From assembly GCA_018398575.1 (NCBI GenBank), contig JAGTXZ010000020.1, positions 1,736,001 through 1,800,000 on the forward strand: 64,000 nucleotides of DNA, read 5' to 3'. This stretch comes from Ampelomyces quisqualis (lineage: Eukaryota; Ascomycota; Dothideomycetes; Pleosporales; Phaeosphaeriaceae). Below the pieces are notes generated by a model. The model saw nothing but the letters and a program-made list of their open reading frames with translations. It was not told the origin of the DNA and ran no database searches. Of this stretch, positions 12,383 through 23,264 are shown piece by piece. Position numbers and translations under genes: made by a program. Positions within the stretch are counted from its first letter, which is position 1. Every line of letters starts with the position of its first letter.

Positions 12383-14146
12383 ATGCTCAGCACAAGAGGC
12401 CTCTCACGCGCCGCACTACGAGCAGGCAGAGCCCCGCCGTCACACGTCCGCACGGCGACACATCCGTACGCCCAGCGAAAGCAGCAACGCTTCGCCCGCT
12501 CTGTAGTCGCTGTCACGGCATTGTGGGCCACTGCCACGGCACTGCAATGGGTCGTCAACGGCAACGCGATCATGCGCCCAGTGCATGCCGAAGAGCCACC
12601 AAACGAGGAAGCAGAGGCCGAATTGAAGTTTGAAGCGCCACGGCGGCGAGCCAAGTCAGCCGACGAGAACCGGGCCATCATAAGCTCGCAACACCTGCAG
12701 GTGGTCAAGAGCTGGGAGAATCCGGGCGTGTATGCATGGGGATCGAACGCGGGAAAGGCAGTTGCGCCGGAATCGGACGAGAAATACATAAAGACGCCGC
12801 GGCGCATACCCTACTTTGACGGCCAGCTGCTGCGGGACATCAAGCTGGACAAGAACTTTGGCGCAGCGATAGACGAGCGGGGCGACCTGCTGCAGTGGGG
12901 AGTCGCATTCTCCAAAGACGTCACAGAGCCCACAAAGACGCTGAGAGGGCAGAACTTGACCTCTTTGGCCATTTCGCGCGACCGCATCGTCGCATTATCC
13001 TCGGGCGGCACCGTATACTCGATCCCAGTGTCGCAAAGCGAACAGAACGACGGCCCGAAGCCAAAGTCCACATCATGGATACCCTTCTGGGGCGCTTCAA
13101 ACAACATCTCATACCGCACCCGCACGCCTGAGAACCTCGGATGGAGCGAACGAGTAACGGACATCTCATCGGGGCTGGAACATGCCCTCATGCTCACATC
13201 CTCTGGTCGCGTTTTCTCATTTGCTTCCGGCACACAAGACTTCCCCAGCAAAGGGCAACTGGGCATACCCGGCCTGTCTTGGGAGAATCGCCCAGCCGGT
13301 GCCTTTGACGTTCCCCATGAGATCACAACACTCAAGGGCTTCCCCGTCAAGAAGATTGCAACAGGCGACTACCACAGCATAGTCTGCGACTCCGAAGGCC
13401 GCGCCTTTACTTTTGGCGACAACACCGCCGGGCAACTTGGTTTTCCCTTCAACGCCGAAGCCACCTCCGTCGACGCCCCATCTCTTCTCCCCACGCAAAG
13501 ACTCTACGCCGGCAGCGCTGCACAAGCGCGTGTCACCAACGTCTTCGCCGGCGGCAATACCTCCTTCCTGACCGTTGACGCCACCAAAGCCGACCAAAGT
13601 CGCACCACTGCAGATACATGGGCCTTTGGCTTCGGTCTCACAGGCCAACTGGGTGTAGGCCGCTGGATCCACACCTGCGCCGACCCCATCAAAGTGCCCG
13701 CCTTCTCCGGCCTCTTCGAATGGGACGAAGCACGCCACGTGCCCATTCCCATCCGCTTATCCACCATATCCGTCGGCTCCACGCACGCCGCAGCAGTAAT
13801 GGACAACGTCGCGTCCGTCATGGTCAGCGGCCGCACCTCCAAACTCACCGACAACGACACGAATTGGGGCCGCGACATTTTGTTCTGGGGGAACAACGAA
13901 TTCTACCAAATTGGCTCAGGCAAGAGAAGTAACGTCGCTACGCCCACGTATATCCAGCCGCTCGATCAGACGGCTGAACAGGAGCGCGCGGCGAATGCGG
14001 CGGGCGTGAAAGCGCTGCGGGAGAGGGAAATGCACAGGTTTCAGATCACGCCGAGACAGAAGGTCAAGGTGAATGGGAGGAATGTGGAATTTGAGCAAAA
14101 GGTCGAGTGTGGGCGTGGATGTACGGCTGTGTACTCTGCTGTGTAA
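12383..14146 (+). CDS. FMP25: FMP25-like mitochondrial RCC1-repeat protein
   Basis: Single exon, 587 codons plus stop. The N-terminus is rich in Arg, Ser and Ala and lacks acids over about 40 residues, then a hydrophobic stretch (VVAVTALWATATALQWVV) follows; this fits a matrix presequence plus one inner-membrane anchor. The body carries RCC1-type beta-propeller repeats: VYAWGSNAGK near residue 115, LLQWGVAFSK, FTFGDNTAGQLG, AFGFGLTGQLGVG and ILFWGNNEFYQIGSG. In yeast, Fmp25/Bcs1-associated RCC1 proteins act in assembly of respiratory complex III; that role is known for the family and inferred here. The gene is divergent from COG3, with about 280 bp between start codons that must hold both promoters. 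Confidence 0.85.
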   Translation: MLSTRGLSRAALRAGRAPPSHVRTATHPYAQRKQQRFARSVVAVTALWATATALQWVVNGNAIMRPVHAEEPPNEEAEAELKFEAPRRRAKSADENRAIISSQHLQVVKSWENPGVYAWGSNAGKAVAPESDEKYIKTPRRIPYFDGQLLRDIKLDKNFGAAIDERGDLLQWGVAFSKDVTEPTKTLRGQNLTSLAISRDRIVALSSGGTVYSIPVSQSEQNDGPKPKSTSWIPFWGASNNISYRTRTPENLGWSERVTDISSGLEHALMLTSSGRVFSFASGTQDFPSKGQLGIPGLSWENRPAGAFDVPHEITTLKGFPVKKIATGDYHSIVCDSEGRAFTFGDNTAGQLGFPFNAEATSVDAPSLLPTQRLYAGSAAQARVTNVFAGGNTSFLTVDATKADQSRTTADTWAFGFGLTGQLGVGRWIHTCADPIKVPAFSGLFEWDEARHVPIPIRLSTISVGSTHAAAVMDNVASVMVSGRTSKLTDNDTNWGRDILFWGNNEFYQIGSGKRSNVATPTYIQPLDQTAEQERAANAAGVKALREREMHRFQITPRQKVKVNGRNVEFEQKVECGRGCTAVYSAV

Positions 14147-14827
14147 ACGAGTGGTGCATGTGCGAGGGCCCATGATGCCCTTCACTTCATATCGTGTATA
14201 TTATTCTTGTTTGGATCAGCACGTTGCCTGTCCGTGTAAGAAACAAGCCTGTTTTTTTAAATAAAAAAAAAAGGATGGTAAACATCCTCCGCCTTCCATG
14301 TAGAGTAGCAAAGCGTTCTCACCCTCTTCGGCTCTTCACTTGTTCGCTCCACTCTCCCCACCAGACCACTGCGACTTTTATCTCCACCCCCCTTTTTCAC
14401 AGATTGATAGGGAACTCGCATGTTTTCACATCCACTTGATCTTTTTCCTGGCGTGTTCTTGCTCTCCATCAACATCCTTCCCCGGCGGCACGTACCCATG
14501 TCCGTTTGGGGGCTTCACGCATGGTTAGTGAGCAAGTCGATTATTGCAGTCGCGTGAAGATGTGAACAAGAGGGGAGTCGATGGAGGGCATTGAGGGCTG
14601 GGAGTAGTACTTTGGAGAGGTTTGCGTTGCCTACTGCCTTTCCAAGAGCGGACGCTTTGAGCAATGGACAAACTGGTCTATTGATAGAGGAAATGAGTTG
14701 TACTCTCTTGTAGTGTCACGCAGAATCGTCTCGCCATGCCACTTGGAATGTCGTTGATTCGTTGTCTGCCTGTGTTGTACATTGCCATCTCAATGCAGAC
14801 TTGCTATCTGAAATGACATTGCCGTGT
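14147..14827. other. Convergent intergenic region with A/T homopolymer
   Basis: About 680 bp between the FMP25-like gene and the bL31m gene on the opposite strand. It contains a T-run/A-run near 14251-14272 and pyrimidine-rich stretches to about 14480. No gene is recognised; only short frames occur. Confidence 0.5.
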
Positions 14828-15357
14828 CTACACATTGCCCTTTGATTTCCCTCCTGCTATCTTTGGTGGTTGTGTGGTGGGCCCTTTGGCAGAAGCAGTG
14901 GGTTTCGTGGGGCCGTTGCCTTGCCCGCCGATCAAATCCAAGAGATGGTCGTCGCTGTTCTTGCCCTGCGAGTTGCTTAGTAAGCTGTGAGACACTGGAT
15001 TGCCCTCCATCTACGCACCTTTTCTGCGTCTGTATCCCATCCTCTGCCGAATTTGGAGCGGAAAGCCGCCAATTTTCCTGCTTCGTCCTCCTCCACGTTC
15101 ATTAGCTTCTGCGAGCTGGGGTTCCATAAGGGCGCATTTCTGATATCCTTGGCGCTCTTGTACACGGGTTGTGGGTTTGTAGTGCGCAATGTGAAGGAGC
15201 TGCCATCGGACAGGGTTATTAGCTGCGTGAAGGTGTATGGACGTTTTGGTCGCTTGATAAGTGTCGCATGTCGGATTTGTGTCGTCTGTCGCACTAGGGG
15301 CAGTATCGACTGTCTCAGAGCGCGCAGGGCACTCATGGAGGGTACTGGTGAAGCCAT
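14828..15357 (-). CDS. MRPL36: Mitochondrial large-subunit ribosomal protein bL31m
   Basis: Minus-strand exons 15357-15019 and 14965-14828, with a 53-nt intron starting GTGCGT and ending GCAG, encode about 158 residues. The basic N-terminus (ALRALRQSILPLVRQTTQ) looks like a mitochondrial presequence. The core KRPKRPYTFTQLITLSDGSS and the region after it, ending in KFGRGW, match fungal bL31m (yeast Mrpl36), a component of the 54S subunit. The C-terminal tail from exon 2 is Gly/Lys/Pro-rich. Without the splice the first exon would run into a short unrelated tail. The ATG at 15357 was chosen because it opens the presequence; an upstream in-frame ATG at 15498 would add a less plausible leader overlapping the divergent neighbour's promoter. 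The neighbour starts 225 bp away. Confidence 0.88.
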
Positions 15358-15582
15358 TGAGCCTGTAGTCGTGGAGTCTTGGGGTTTCGACGCGCAGAAG
15401 GAAGTTGCGGACCTCCGACACACGCGATGCGATCTATGCAAGTCTTGGCAGCTAACTATCGAAGACCGCCCTTCCACATTGACCAGAGCGTTTTTCATAC
15501 ACGGTGCATGAGAATACCACTGTCTTACGCAGCGCCGAATAACACATGGCCACTCGCCCTTGATAATCAGTACTTGTTCGCA

Positions 15583-18000
15583 ATGGCGCTCTCACAGCGT
15601 CCGGCATCACGCTTCTTTGCGGCCTTCTACAGATGGAATCGCCATACTCGTAAGTCGCTGGTTTCCCTCTAATCAGCTCCATGCTCACCGTACACAGAAC
15701 TACAACAAGCGTGCACATATTCGTCAATATACGCCCGGCACAGCCGTCAATTGCCTCTTCGGCCTCACGGGCGTCATCTCCATGCGAATCGGCTGCTTTA
15801 CCAGCAGAACCAATCGCAAATACTACAAGACGAAGAATCCAACATCTACGAGTTCCTGCAGAATGAGGACAACCCAGCAGAACAAGAGCCTTCAGACATA
15901 GCCCCCGTGGAAACCACCCCGAATGAAGCGACACCGCACACCACCGACGATCCTGAGAGGGCAGATACTGATGCGCTCAAATTGCAAGACGACGTGCGTT
16001 TGGTGATGCGTAATGTTCCGAGCTCAGTGGCTGTAATCACCGTTGCCGGTTATGACACCGAGCTGAAAAAGAATGTTACAATGGGTGTTGCTGTTTCGTC
16101 GCTAAGCACTGTTTCCCTCAACCCACCCACAATCACCTTCAATTTGAAAGAGCCGTCAAAGACACTGGATGCCATCCGCGCTTCGGGAGGGTCGTTTCGC
16201 GTTCACTATCCAATGGCAAACCGTGCTGGCGCAAACATGGTGGACCTCTTCTCACGTGGCAATCATGCTGGTGCGTACAGTATGCGGAATAAGGAGCTCA
16301 ACTTCGTCGTGTCGGGAAGTCGCTCTCTAACGGGCTCGCGTCAGACATCTGCCTCTCGAGCACCAAAAATAATGGGCCGATTTGTGCGTGCGGCCTTGGA
16401 GTGTACCGTCACCCAAGAGCTGTCTGTAGCAGACCATGTCCTGCTTGTTGCTAAAGTTGATTCTATCGAGGATCATGAGCCTGGGCAGCAGTCGATCATG
16501 TACGTGAATGGCTCGTATGTGCGACGGGATGGTACCAAGATAACCCACCACAAAGGCGCCGATGTGACTAGGAGTACCGAAGATAACTGGTCTGTCTGGG
16601 ACTCGGATCTGTTCCCAGGAGAAACTGAACGACGTGAATATACAAGGCGAATTAAGAGCATAGTTAAAAAGGATCGCGGTCTCCTTCGACACAGCGGGAA
16701 TGCCCACCGTACTCTGGAAGGCAGTCTGCCCCTGAGCCCCAGCGCATGGGGCATCAACCTTACGAGGCTCGTTGATGAGTGTAGACAGGAATCAGGCCTA
16801 CCCGTCCAGTCGCCTGCGCATATGCACGACACCCCAGTGTTGAGCGACTTCTATGGTCGCCCTACGCCGGCAGCTCGAAGTAGAATCGTCGACCGGGCAA
16901 AGCGACTCGTGAAGACGAATCCTCAATTCCTCAACCTGAACTTCAAATCACTCCTCCAACATCTTGGAATCAGTCCAAGCTGCAGAGATCTCCTGCCTAG
17001 CGACATTGCGGCGCCCCTCCGAGCAGAGGGTCTCATGGGCGAGTATCTGCCTCGAGAAGGAGCTTCAAGCAGCGAGCAGACAGACTACACCCTACAATAC
17101 TTGGAACAAGTGGAGCACCGGCTCATTGAGGCTTGCGCAGCGATGGGCCATGAGCAGACAGCGAGTCGCCTGCTTGAGCAGATCGTGACTTCGATTGGAG
17201 AACAACAGCCGATTGCTGCGTACTTCAAGAAGTCCCGGGCTCGCCTTTATGCTGCTGCTGCGCCATCGCTATATTCTTCTTCGAACATCGACATCGCTGG
17301 CGAAGTGTCGCCAGAGGAAGCACGTGTCGTCATGAGCCGACTGGTACATAAGCTACAGGTGGACAGTTTCGCCACTTTCCAGAGGGCAATACAGCTTGAG
17401 CCCAACGAGTTGCTTCGACTCGTGCGTGTCCATCCGTGCATTTCAGGGTTCGACGTCGAATTCTTTTTGGGCAAGATCTACCACTTGTATACCACCACCG
17501 ATCGTTCTAGTGAATTGAATTTTCGGATTCAAGAGATGCTAAAGTCTTGTTTCGCATCCTTGGTCACCTGGAGCAGCCTCGAGGAGCGGGTAAAGAGCTT
17601 TGTGCACAACATGCCAATGCAAGCAATGTCGTGGTCTGTCAGAGACATACTCGCTGCTATGGGGTTGGCTTGGGGTTGCGTTCTTGATGTGCCCATATCC
17701 GCGAACAAGCAACCTTTGAACAGCGGGCACATAGTCCACACACTTGTCGCTAAGGAACTCAAGGGTCTCTACGGGAACTCCACTGATGAACTCAACGACG
17801 CTATTGCAACTTTCCTGGATAAGCAATACGGTTTCGACGTTCGTTCGAAACTGCCCTCGACTTCACCGGCCGATGCAATGACACAGTCTTCGAGCGATGA
17901 TCTTCGAGACGCAATGCTGGCTAACCGCAACGTCGACGTGCCTCGTTTCAGGATCAGAAACGACCCTCCTGCTGGTCCGAAAGGGTCTGTGACCAGGTAG
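15583..18000 (+). CDS. Flavin-reductase-like domain protein, probably mitochondrial
   Basis: Exons 15583-15649 and 15698-18000 (intron GTAAGT...ACAG, 48 nt) give 789 residues. The spliced N-terminus, MALSQRPASRFFAAFYRWNR, is Arg-rich without early acids and looks like a mitochondrial presequence. From about residue 95 to 240 lies an FMN-binding split-barrel (flavin reductase-like) domain: VMRNVPSSVAVITV, VTMGVAVSSLSTVSLNPP, GGSFRVHY and a late HVLLVAKV strand. The domain is found in NAD(P)H:FMN reductases and oxygenase partners (DIM6/NTAB type). The remaining roughly 500 residues are mostly helical in character and unrecognised, so the substrate is unknown. The gene is divergent from bL31m, with 225 bp between starts. 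Confidence 0.8.
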
Positions 18001-18564
18001 AAGGCGTCCAAGACATCGTCCTACTCGGCCAAGATCGCCACAAAGACAGTAGGCATTCGTAGGCTAAACGATCCCGTCAATTATGATGCGGAACGGCTAT
18101 GTGCTCAGAGAGAGTAGCCTGAATCGTGAATGTACATACATGATCTGTCAAGCAATATAGCCTTGAACGTAGCATAGCATCCAAATGCCGTTCGTTCATC
18201 TCGATGTCATGTCTAGGTAGGATTACTGTGCCAAGACAACCCACGTGATGTCGCGTCACTCGATGGTGGATTGTGTTCTCCAAATCACCTCCACGTGTGC
18301 AGAAAGCTCGTCTGGTGTTAGAAAATCACTAGCACGAGTGAGAAGCTACTATTGAGAGTCTGATAATCGCGTGTCTCAATAAACGACCAATATGACGAAT
18401 AGCGTTCAATAGGTCCCCGCGTCACGGTAGGCTGTCAGCTTCCCATGCATTCCAAACACCATCCCACCAACATGCTTGATATAACTTGAAGCACAACGCT
18501 TCTTTATCGCTGCAAAGAAATCAAGTCTTTAAGACTCCGGGCGCGAGATACCCAGAAAGCCACT
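18001..18564. other. Intergenic region
   Basis: About 560 bp between two plus-strand genes. It should hold a 3' UTR and the promoter of the prenylcysteine lyase-like gene. No additional gene, RNA or repeat was recognised. Confidence 0.5.
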
Positions 18565-20157
18565 ATGGTGCGCCTGCACCACCTCACAGTGCTGCTTCCC
18601 TTCACCACAGCTCTGAGCCGCGATGACGAGGCTCCTACCGCAAAGCGCGTCGCTATCATCGGTACGTACAACCTCCATAGCTTCCTAGAGCTGTTACCAG
18701 GCTAATCTACCGAAGGTGCTGGCGCCAGCGGCTCTTCGGCCGCATATCATCTCGCCCTCTACGCCAACGAAGCCGCTATCCCGGCAAACATCACCATCTT
18801 CGAACGCAACTCATACGTTGGCGGACGCACCACAACCGTAAATGTATGGGACAATTCAAGCTTCCCCGTCGAGCTTGGCGGCTCGATATTTGTCGAAGTA
18901 AACCACATCATGGTCGAGGCGACGAAGCGCTTCGGCCTGTCGCCCGCGTCACATAACCTCGCTGCTCAGCTCGAGTTGCCTGATCTGGGAGTGTGGAACG
19001 GGCAGGAATTTGTGCTGGTCACGAGACAAGAGGATGGTTGGTGGGATAAGGCGAAGCTGCTATGGAAATATGGAGCTGCGCCGCTGTGGACAAATCGATT
19101 AATGAAGAGCGCAGTCGGCAAGTTCTTGACCATGTACGACGAGCCAGTGTTTCCGTGGAAGAGTTTGAGTGAGGTCGTCGAGAAGGTCGGATTGTTGGAG
19201 ACAACTGGAGTCACAGGCGAACAGTTTCTCAAGGCAAATGGCATCGGAGATCTCTTTGCGCAGGAAATTATCCAGGCGAGTACGCGCGTCAACTACGCTT
19301 CCAACCTTGGGTATATTCATGGTCTCGAGACGATGGTGTGCATGGCTACGAACGGCGCCATGCAAATCCAAGGTGGAAATTGGCAGATCTTTGCAAGCAT
19401 GGTGAACGCGTCTTCCGCGACCCTCCATCTCAAGACCACAGTCTCGACAATTTCAAAACAACAAGACTCCACATACCACCTCACGCTCCACTCCGGCGAG
19501 ACCTCTACATTCGACGAAGTCATCCTGGCTGCGCCCCTCCAATACACCAACCTAACCATCTCTCCCGCGCCAAAACACACCCCCGACGAGATCCCCTACA
19601 TGGAACTCTACACCACGCTCTTCGCCTCCCCACACCTCCTCGATCCAGTCACATTCAATCTCGCCCCTGGATCCCCTGTCCCGCAATACATCCTGACGAC
19701 ACTCCCACCTACCGAATCCCCCGTCGACAACGCCGGCTCCCCGGGCTTCTACAGTATATCCATCCACAACGCTTTTCCTAACAGCCATTCCACACCTCCA
19801 CGGTTGAATTACGTCTACAAGATCTTCTCACCCGCACGCATTGACTCATCGTTCCTATCCAAGATCTTTGGCCGCGAGATCAGCGACTCGGAAGCTGAGC
19901 AAGGCGATGTAAACGGAACGATCAGTTGGATCCATCATAAGATCTGGCGCAGTTATCCGCGCGAGTATCCGCGGGTTACATTTGAGGAAGTGGTGCTTGA
20001 TGAGGGCCTGTGGTATACGAGTGGGATGGAGAGTTTCATAAGCACGATGGAGACGAGCGCGTTGAGTGGGAAGAATGTGGCGAGGTTGGTTCGGGATGGC
20101 TGGATTGGCGCGAGGGAGTCGGAGAAGGGGGGGGAGTTGTGGGTTGAGGAATTGTGA
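18565..20157 (+). CDS. Prenylcysteine lyase / FAD-dependent oxidoreductase
   Basis: Exons 18565-18661 and 18716-20157, with a 54-nt intron (GTACGT...GAAG) placed inside the dinucleotide-binding loop, give 512 residues. The N-terminus (MVRLHHLTVLLPFTTALS) is a likely signal peptide. The splice rebuilds the Rossmann motif VAIIGAGASGSSAAYHL; further FAD-site features are the acidic residue in ITIFERN and the VELGGSIF segment. The C-terminal half matches the prenylcysteine lyase domain (PCYOX family), which oxidatively cleaves the thioether of farnesyl- or geranylgeranyl-cysteine released from degraded prenylated proteins, in the endomembrane lumen. Length and layout are normal. Substrate is inferred from family only. 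Confidence 0.88.
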
Positions 20158-20814
20158 GTTGCTGGGCGGAGGGGATGGGATTGAAGAGATATCTCTAGGC
20201 ATTTATGAAATATAGGACCTTGATCTGTTACGATTGCACCCTGGTTGAAGTGAGCATATATGTAGGTACCTAGCGTCTAAGAGTAGAAAGTTAGGATCCC
20301 TAGTTTACCTATTTCTATATTAAAGAAGTTAAAACCTAGAAGCTCTAAATAGTTTTTAAAAACTTAAGAACTTGAGAGAGCCTTGATTCCATTTCAACAA
20401 GTCAAGAACTCAAGAGGACTGGTTCCATTCCAAGAAGTTAGGCATCCAAAGTTCTGAACGAGAAAGCTCGACATGCAGCCTTCTGGGTAAGGACGTCATG
20501 ATTTCAAGGAGCGTAAGGAACGATTGGAAGGAGGAAAGGAGCAAAATATGTAATTTGGACCAGGGATGGGATAAGGACGCTGTATATCATAGGTAGTAGT
20601 TGGCGAGAATCGCGCGGGTAATGTGGCAGATCAAAGTACACATTTGGCCCCATGTTCGATCCCTACTTAACATTCCCACTGCATAGGTCCTGTTTGCTAC
20701 GCCTTCGAAAATATGTGGAGAAAGGCTCGTGTGCGCGCTGATCAACGCTGCTAGTCCGTAGTACCACCTCCTCCGATCAAGCGCAGTTGTGGGCTGAAGG
20801 CCAGTACGTTCTTC
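20158..20814. other. Intergenic region, partly AT-rich
   Basis: About 650 bp. The stretch 20250-20400 is AT-rich with TTAAG-like words, otherwise composition is normal. One GTTCGATCCC word near 20654 resembles a tRNA B-box but no cloverleaf could be built around it. No gene is recognised. Confidence 0.45.
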
Positions 20815-21693
20815 TTATCCTCTATCCTCCATCTCTTTCTCTTTCTCTTTCTGCTGGTCGCTAAGTTGGTCAAGATAGTGTTGCTTATCTTGCACGATGC
20901 TGATGTCGTCTGGCGCCTCTCGCACTTTGTACATCTCCCTTAGGACGTCGGACAAAAATTCGTGAGGCAAGTCGGTATAGGCTTTTGGTAGCCAGTGTGA
21001 CCACCCGACATAGACGTAGCTGTCCACAAGGTATTTCCTCAATGGATCTGATGGCGAAGTGCCGGAGTAGATGACAGTCACGGCTAGATCGTCCGGGTAG
21101 TAATTAGAGCCGTTGCCGCGCAGCACCGTTGCAGCGTCAACGAAAGCGACCAGCAGTATAGGGTTCGCGAGAGCGTCCTGTATCTGCTCACAGAAAATAT
21201 ACAGCCTGGAGAGCATGTTGTACATCTTGTCGCTTGCTGCGATGATCTCCTTGTCGCATGCACGCTCTTCACCTTCGCCACTGTCACCCACGAGCTCGTG
21301 CGGACCATCGTAGTTCGGTACCGTTCCGTGGTAAAGAAGTTGAGCATAGGCGGCGAATACCTCAGGTTCGTCGAATGGTAGCTTGACGACACCCTCCTTT
21401 CCCTCTCGCGACTGCAGACTGGAGGGTGAAGAATCAGCGGGCTGGCTATTATTGGTTTCCCTCGAGTTTGCGTCATCTCAGAGGGCCTTTGCGAAGAAAA
21501 GGGATCTCGAAGTGATGAGTGCCGTGTGTACGTAGAAGGTTTGTGCCAGACGACTGTCAGCCCCTCCAACAACAACTTGGACTGTCGGGCTGGTGAAGTG
21601 GCTGTTCTTATTAGTCTATATTACTTCTCGGGCGCTGCTGACATACCTGTGGCGTTGGTCGTTGCCCATCGTGACGTTGTGGTCTTCGGCCAT
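20815..21693 (-). pseudogene. BTB/POZ-domain gene interrupted by one in-frame TGA
   Basis: The minus-strand ATG at 21693 opens exon 1 (21693-21647); a 45-nt intron (GTATGT...ACAG) leads into exon 2 at 21601. Exon 2 reads VQVVVGG, then FYVHTALITSRSLFFAKAL, a clear BTB core (the hydrophobic strand, the H-x-x-L-I-x-S-R-S helix and FFAKAL). A TGA at 21480-21478 then interrupts the frame, which continues open in the same phase to 20815: GKEGVVKLPFDEPEVFAAY, the next conserved BTB block, and a C-terminal fungal BTB region ending in a charged KEKEKEME tail. A single C-to-T change (CGA to TGA) would explain it. The break could be a recent null, an assembly error or a leaky stop. The divergent neighbour at 22045 is a paralogue, including the position of its first intron. 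Confidence 0.8.
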
Positions 21694-22044
21694 GATTCCG
21701 CTGTAGATTGAGTGGGCAGAGTAAGAGAGTTGATAAGAGGAAAGAGAGGTAATCCTTTAATGAGTTACCAAGAAAACTGAGACAAGCAAACAGAAGATAA
21801 GCGGGGCGGGCCACCTACTATCACTCTCACTACACGAATGAGTCACCGCCGGAACTTCAGATATCAAAGCGTATGTCTTGTATCATCGACCTTGGGCGTG
21901 CCCGTTTGATTGCGAGCAGGTGGGCCGCAACATAGTCTACGACTAATGATAGGCAAAAAGGTACACTATTCAGCAATAAAATGATCTCATTAAGATGAGA
22001 CGCCTTGTTTGAAGTGCACAAAGCATCTCCCGATAGGGATCAAT
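21694..22044. other. Shared promoter region of two divergent BTB paralogues
   Basis: About 350 bp between the two BTB start codons. It should hold both original promoters. No repeat or RNA was recognised. Confidence 0.45.
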
Positions 22045-22957
22045 ATGGAAATTATTGTTGGCACCAGCAAGAGCCACAGGTATGTTGATTGGGATAGCGG
22101 CGCGACCAATATAGACTAACGAAAAAGCTACCTTGCAAGCCCTATAGTCAAAGTGATTGTGGGAGGGGACACCGATTCTGTAGATGCAGGAAGAACCTTC
22201 TACATCCATGCCAACCTCCTCATCTCTCGCTCAGTCTTCTTCGCCAAAAGCACTCAGAAACTATGCCACTGTAGCTCAGGCGCCTAATGCTAGAGACGCA
22301 GTCCCCGAGGACGAGAGCATCCAGTGGCGCGATGGCCAGGAAGGCATCGTGAAGCTCCCGGTGGATGATCCAGACGTCTTCGCGGCTTACGCTCACCTCA
22401 TCTACTCCGGGGCACTGCCCACAGGCGAAGAAGATGACGAAAACGACAAAGATTACGAAGAAGACGGCAACGACGAAGATTACGAAGACAACGAAGACGA
22501 TTCGCCGAGTTGTATGTCCTATGCGAAAAGATCTGCGATCAAGAAGGAAAGCGGACACTGCTCGCTGTTTTAGTCGAGGCTTCGTCAATCTGCCGCGGCG
22601 ATGAATGTCGTCATATCCCTAGGCGGTGTACGATACGATAGAATCTATGCCCATACGCTGGCTCTGGATTCACCTGGAGAAATACTCGTTGATTACTACG
22701 CCTAGAAAGAGAGCAAAGAATGGCTGTCCAAGCATGACGAATCTCCTCGCGAGTGTCGGTTCGATGTCATAGCTAAAATTCGCAAACTTCGACCAGAGCC
22801 AGAGGCTAAGAGCACGGTGGAGGATGCGGAGTACTATCTCAAGAAATTGCGGAGCTGGAGAGGAGAGGCATTGTGGGCGGAGATGGGAGCGAGGCAATGT
22901 CCGAGTCGGTCGGTAGGCAAATGGTTCGATACCTCGCTACTTCAGCGCGTGGTTTAA
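22045..22957 (+). pseudogene. Decayed BTB/POZ paralogue
   Basis: A short exon begins at ATG 22045 and ends in a GTATGT donor at the same relative place as in the divergent neighbour; both introns contain ATATAGACTAA. After the intron the frame reads VKVIVGG and FYIHANLLISRSVFFAK (to about 22245), then shifts by one base (extra A in an AAAA run) into a second frame reading KALRNYATVAQ and GIVKLPVDDPDVFAAYAHLIYSG. An expanded acidic low-complexity stretch (Glu/Asp/Tyr, about 22430-22505) follows, then another shift into AELYVLCEKICD, and finally a third segment (LVDYYA, an in-frame stop, KESKEWLSKHDESP) ending near 22957. Several independent frame breaks show it is not coding for a full BTB protein. 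Confidence 0.78.
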
Positions 22958-23264
22958 AGTGGCAGTGGAAGACAGCATGCAAGTCCAACAAGAAGTTGGT
23001 GTCGTCACTCGTGAGGGCAAAGATTTGAGAAAAGCACGATATACCTGCACGCTCATCAGCCCGGGGAAAATAGTCGTAATCGCTTCTTCAAGTACGTTTG
23101 CGATAACGTAAACAGCGACCTGCATATATATGTCGACGAACAGCACATTACGTTCACACCCAGCTCTTTAGCAACAATGAGTGGCCTTTTCAAACCCCTT
23201 TGATAGTGCATCGCATCAAGATAGCATTAAACTCAATTGAGGAACGTAAACAAGGTTGATGATG
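22958..23264. other. Intergenic region
   Basis: About 300 bp between the BTB relic and the 3' end of the uracil-DNA glycosylase gene. No feature recognised. Confidence 0.4.

Noticed and set aside
20640..20670. tRNA B-box-like word GTTCGATCCC
   Set aside because: No A-box at proper distance and no acceptor stem could be formed.
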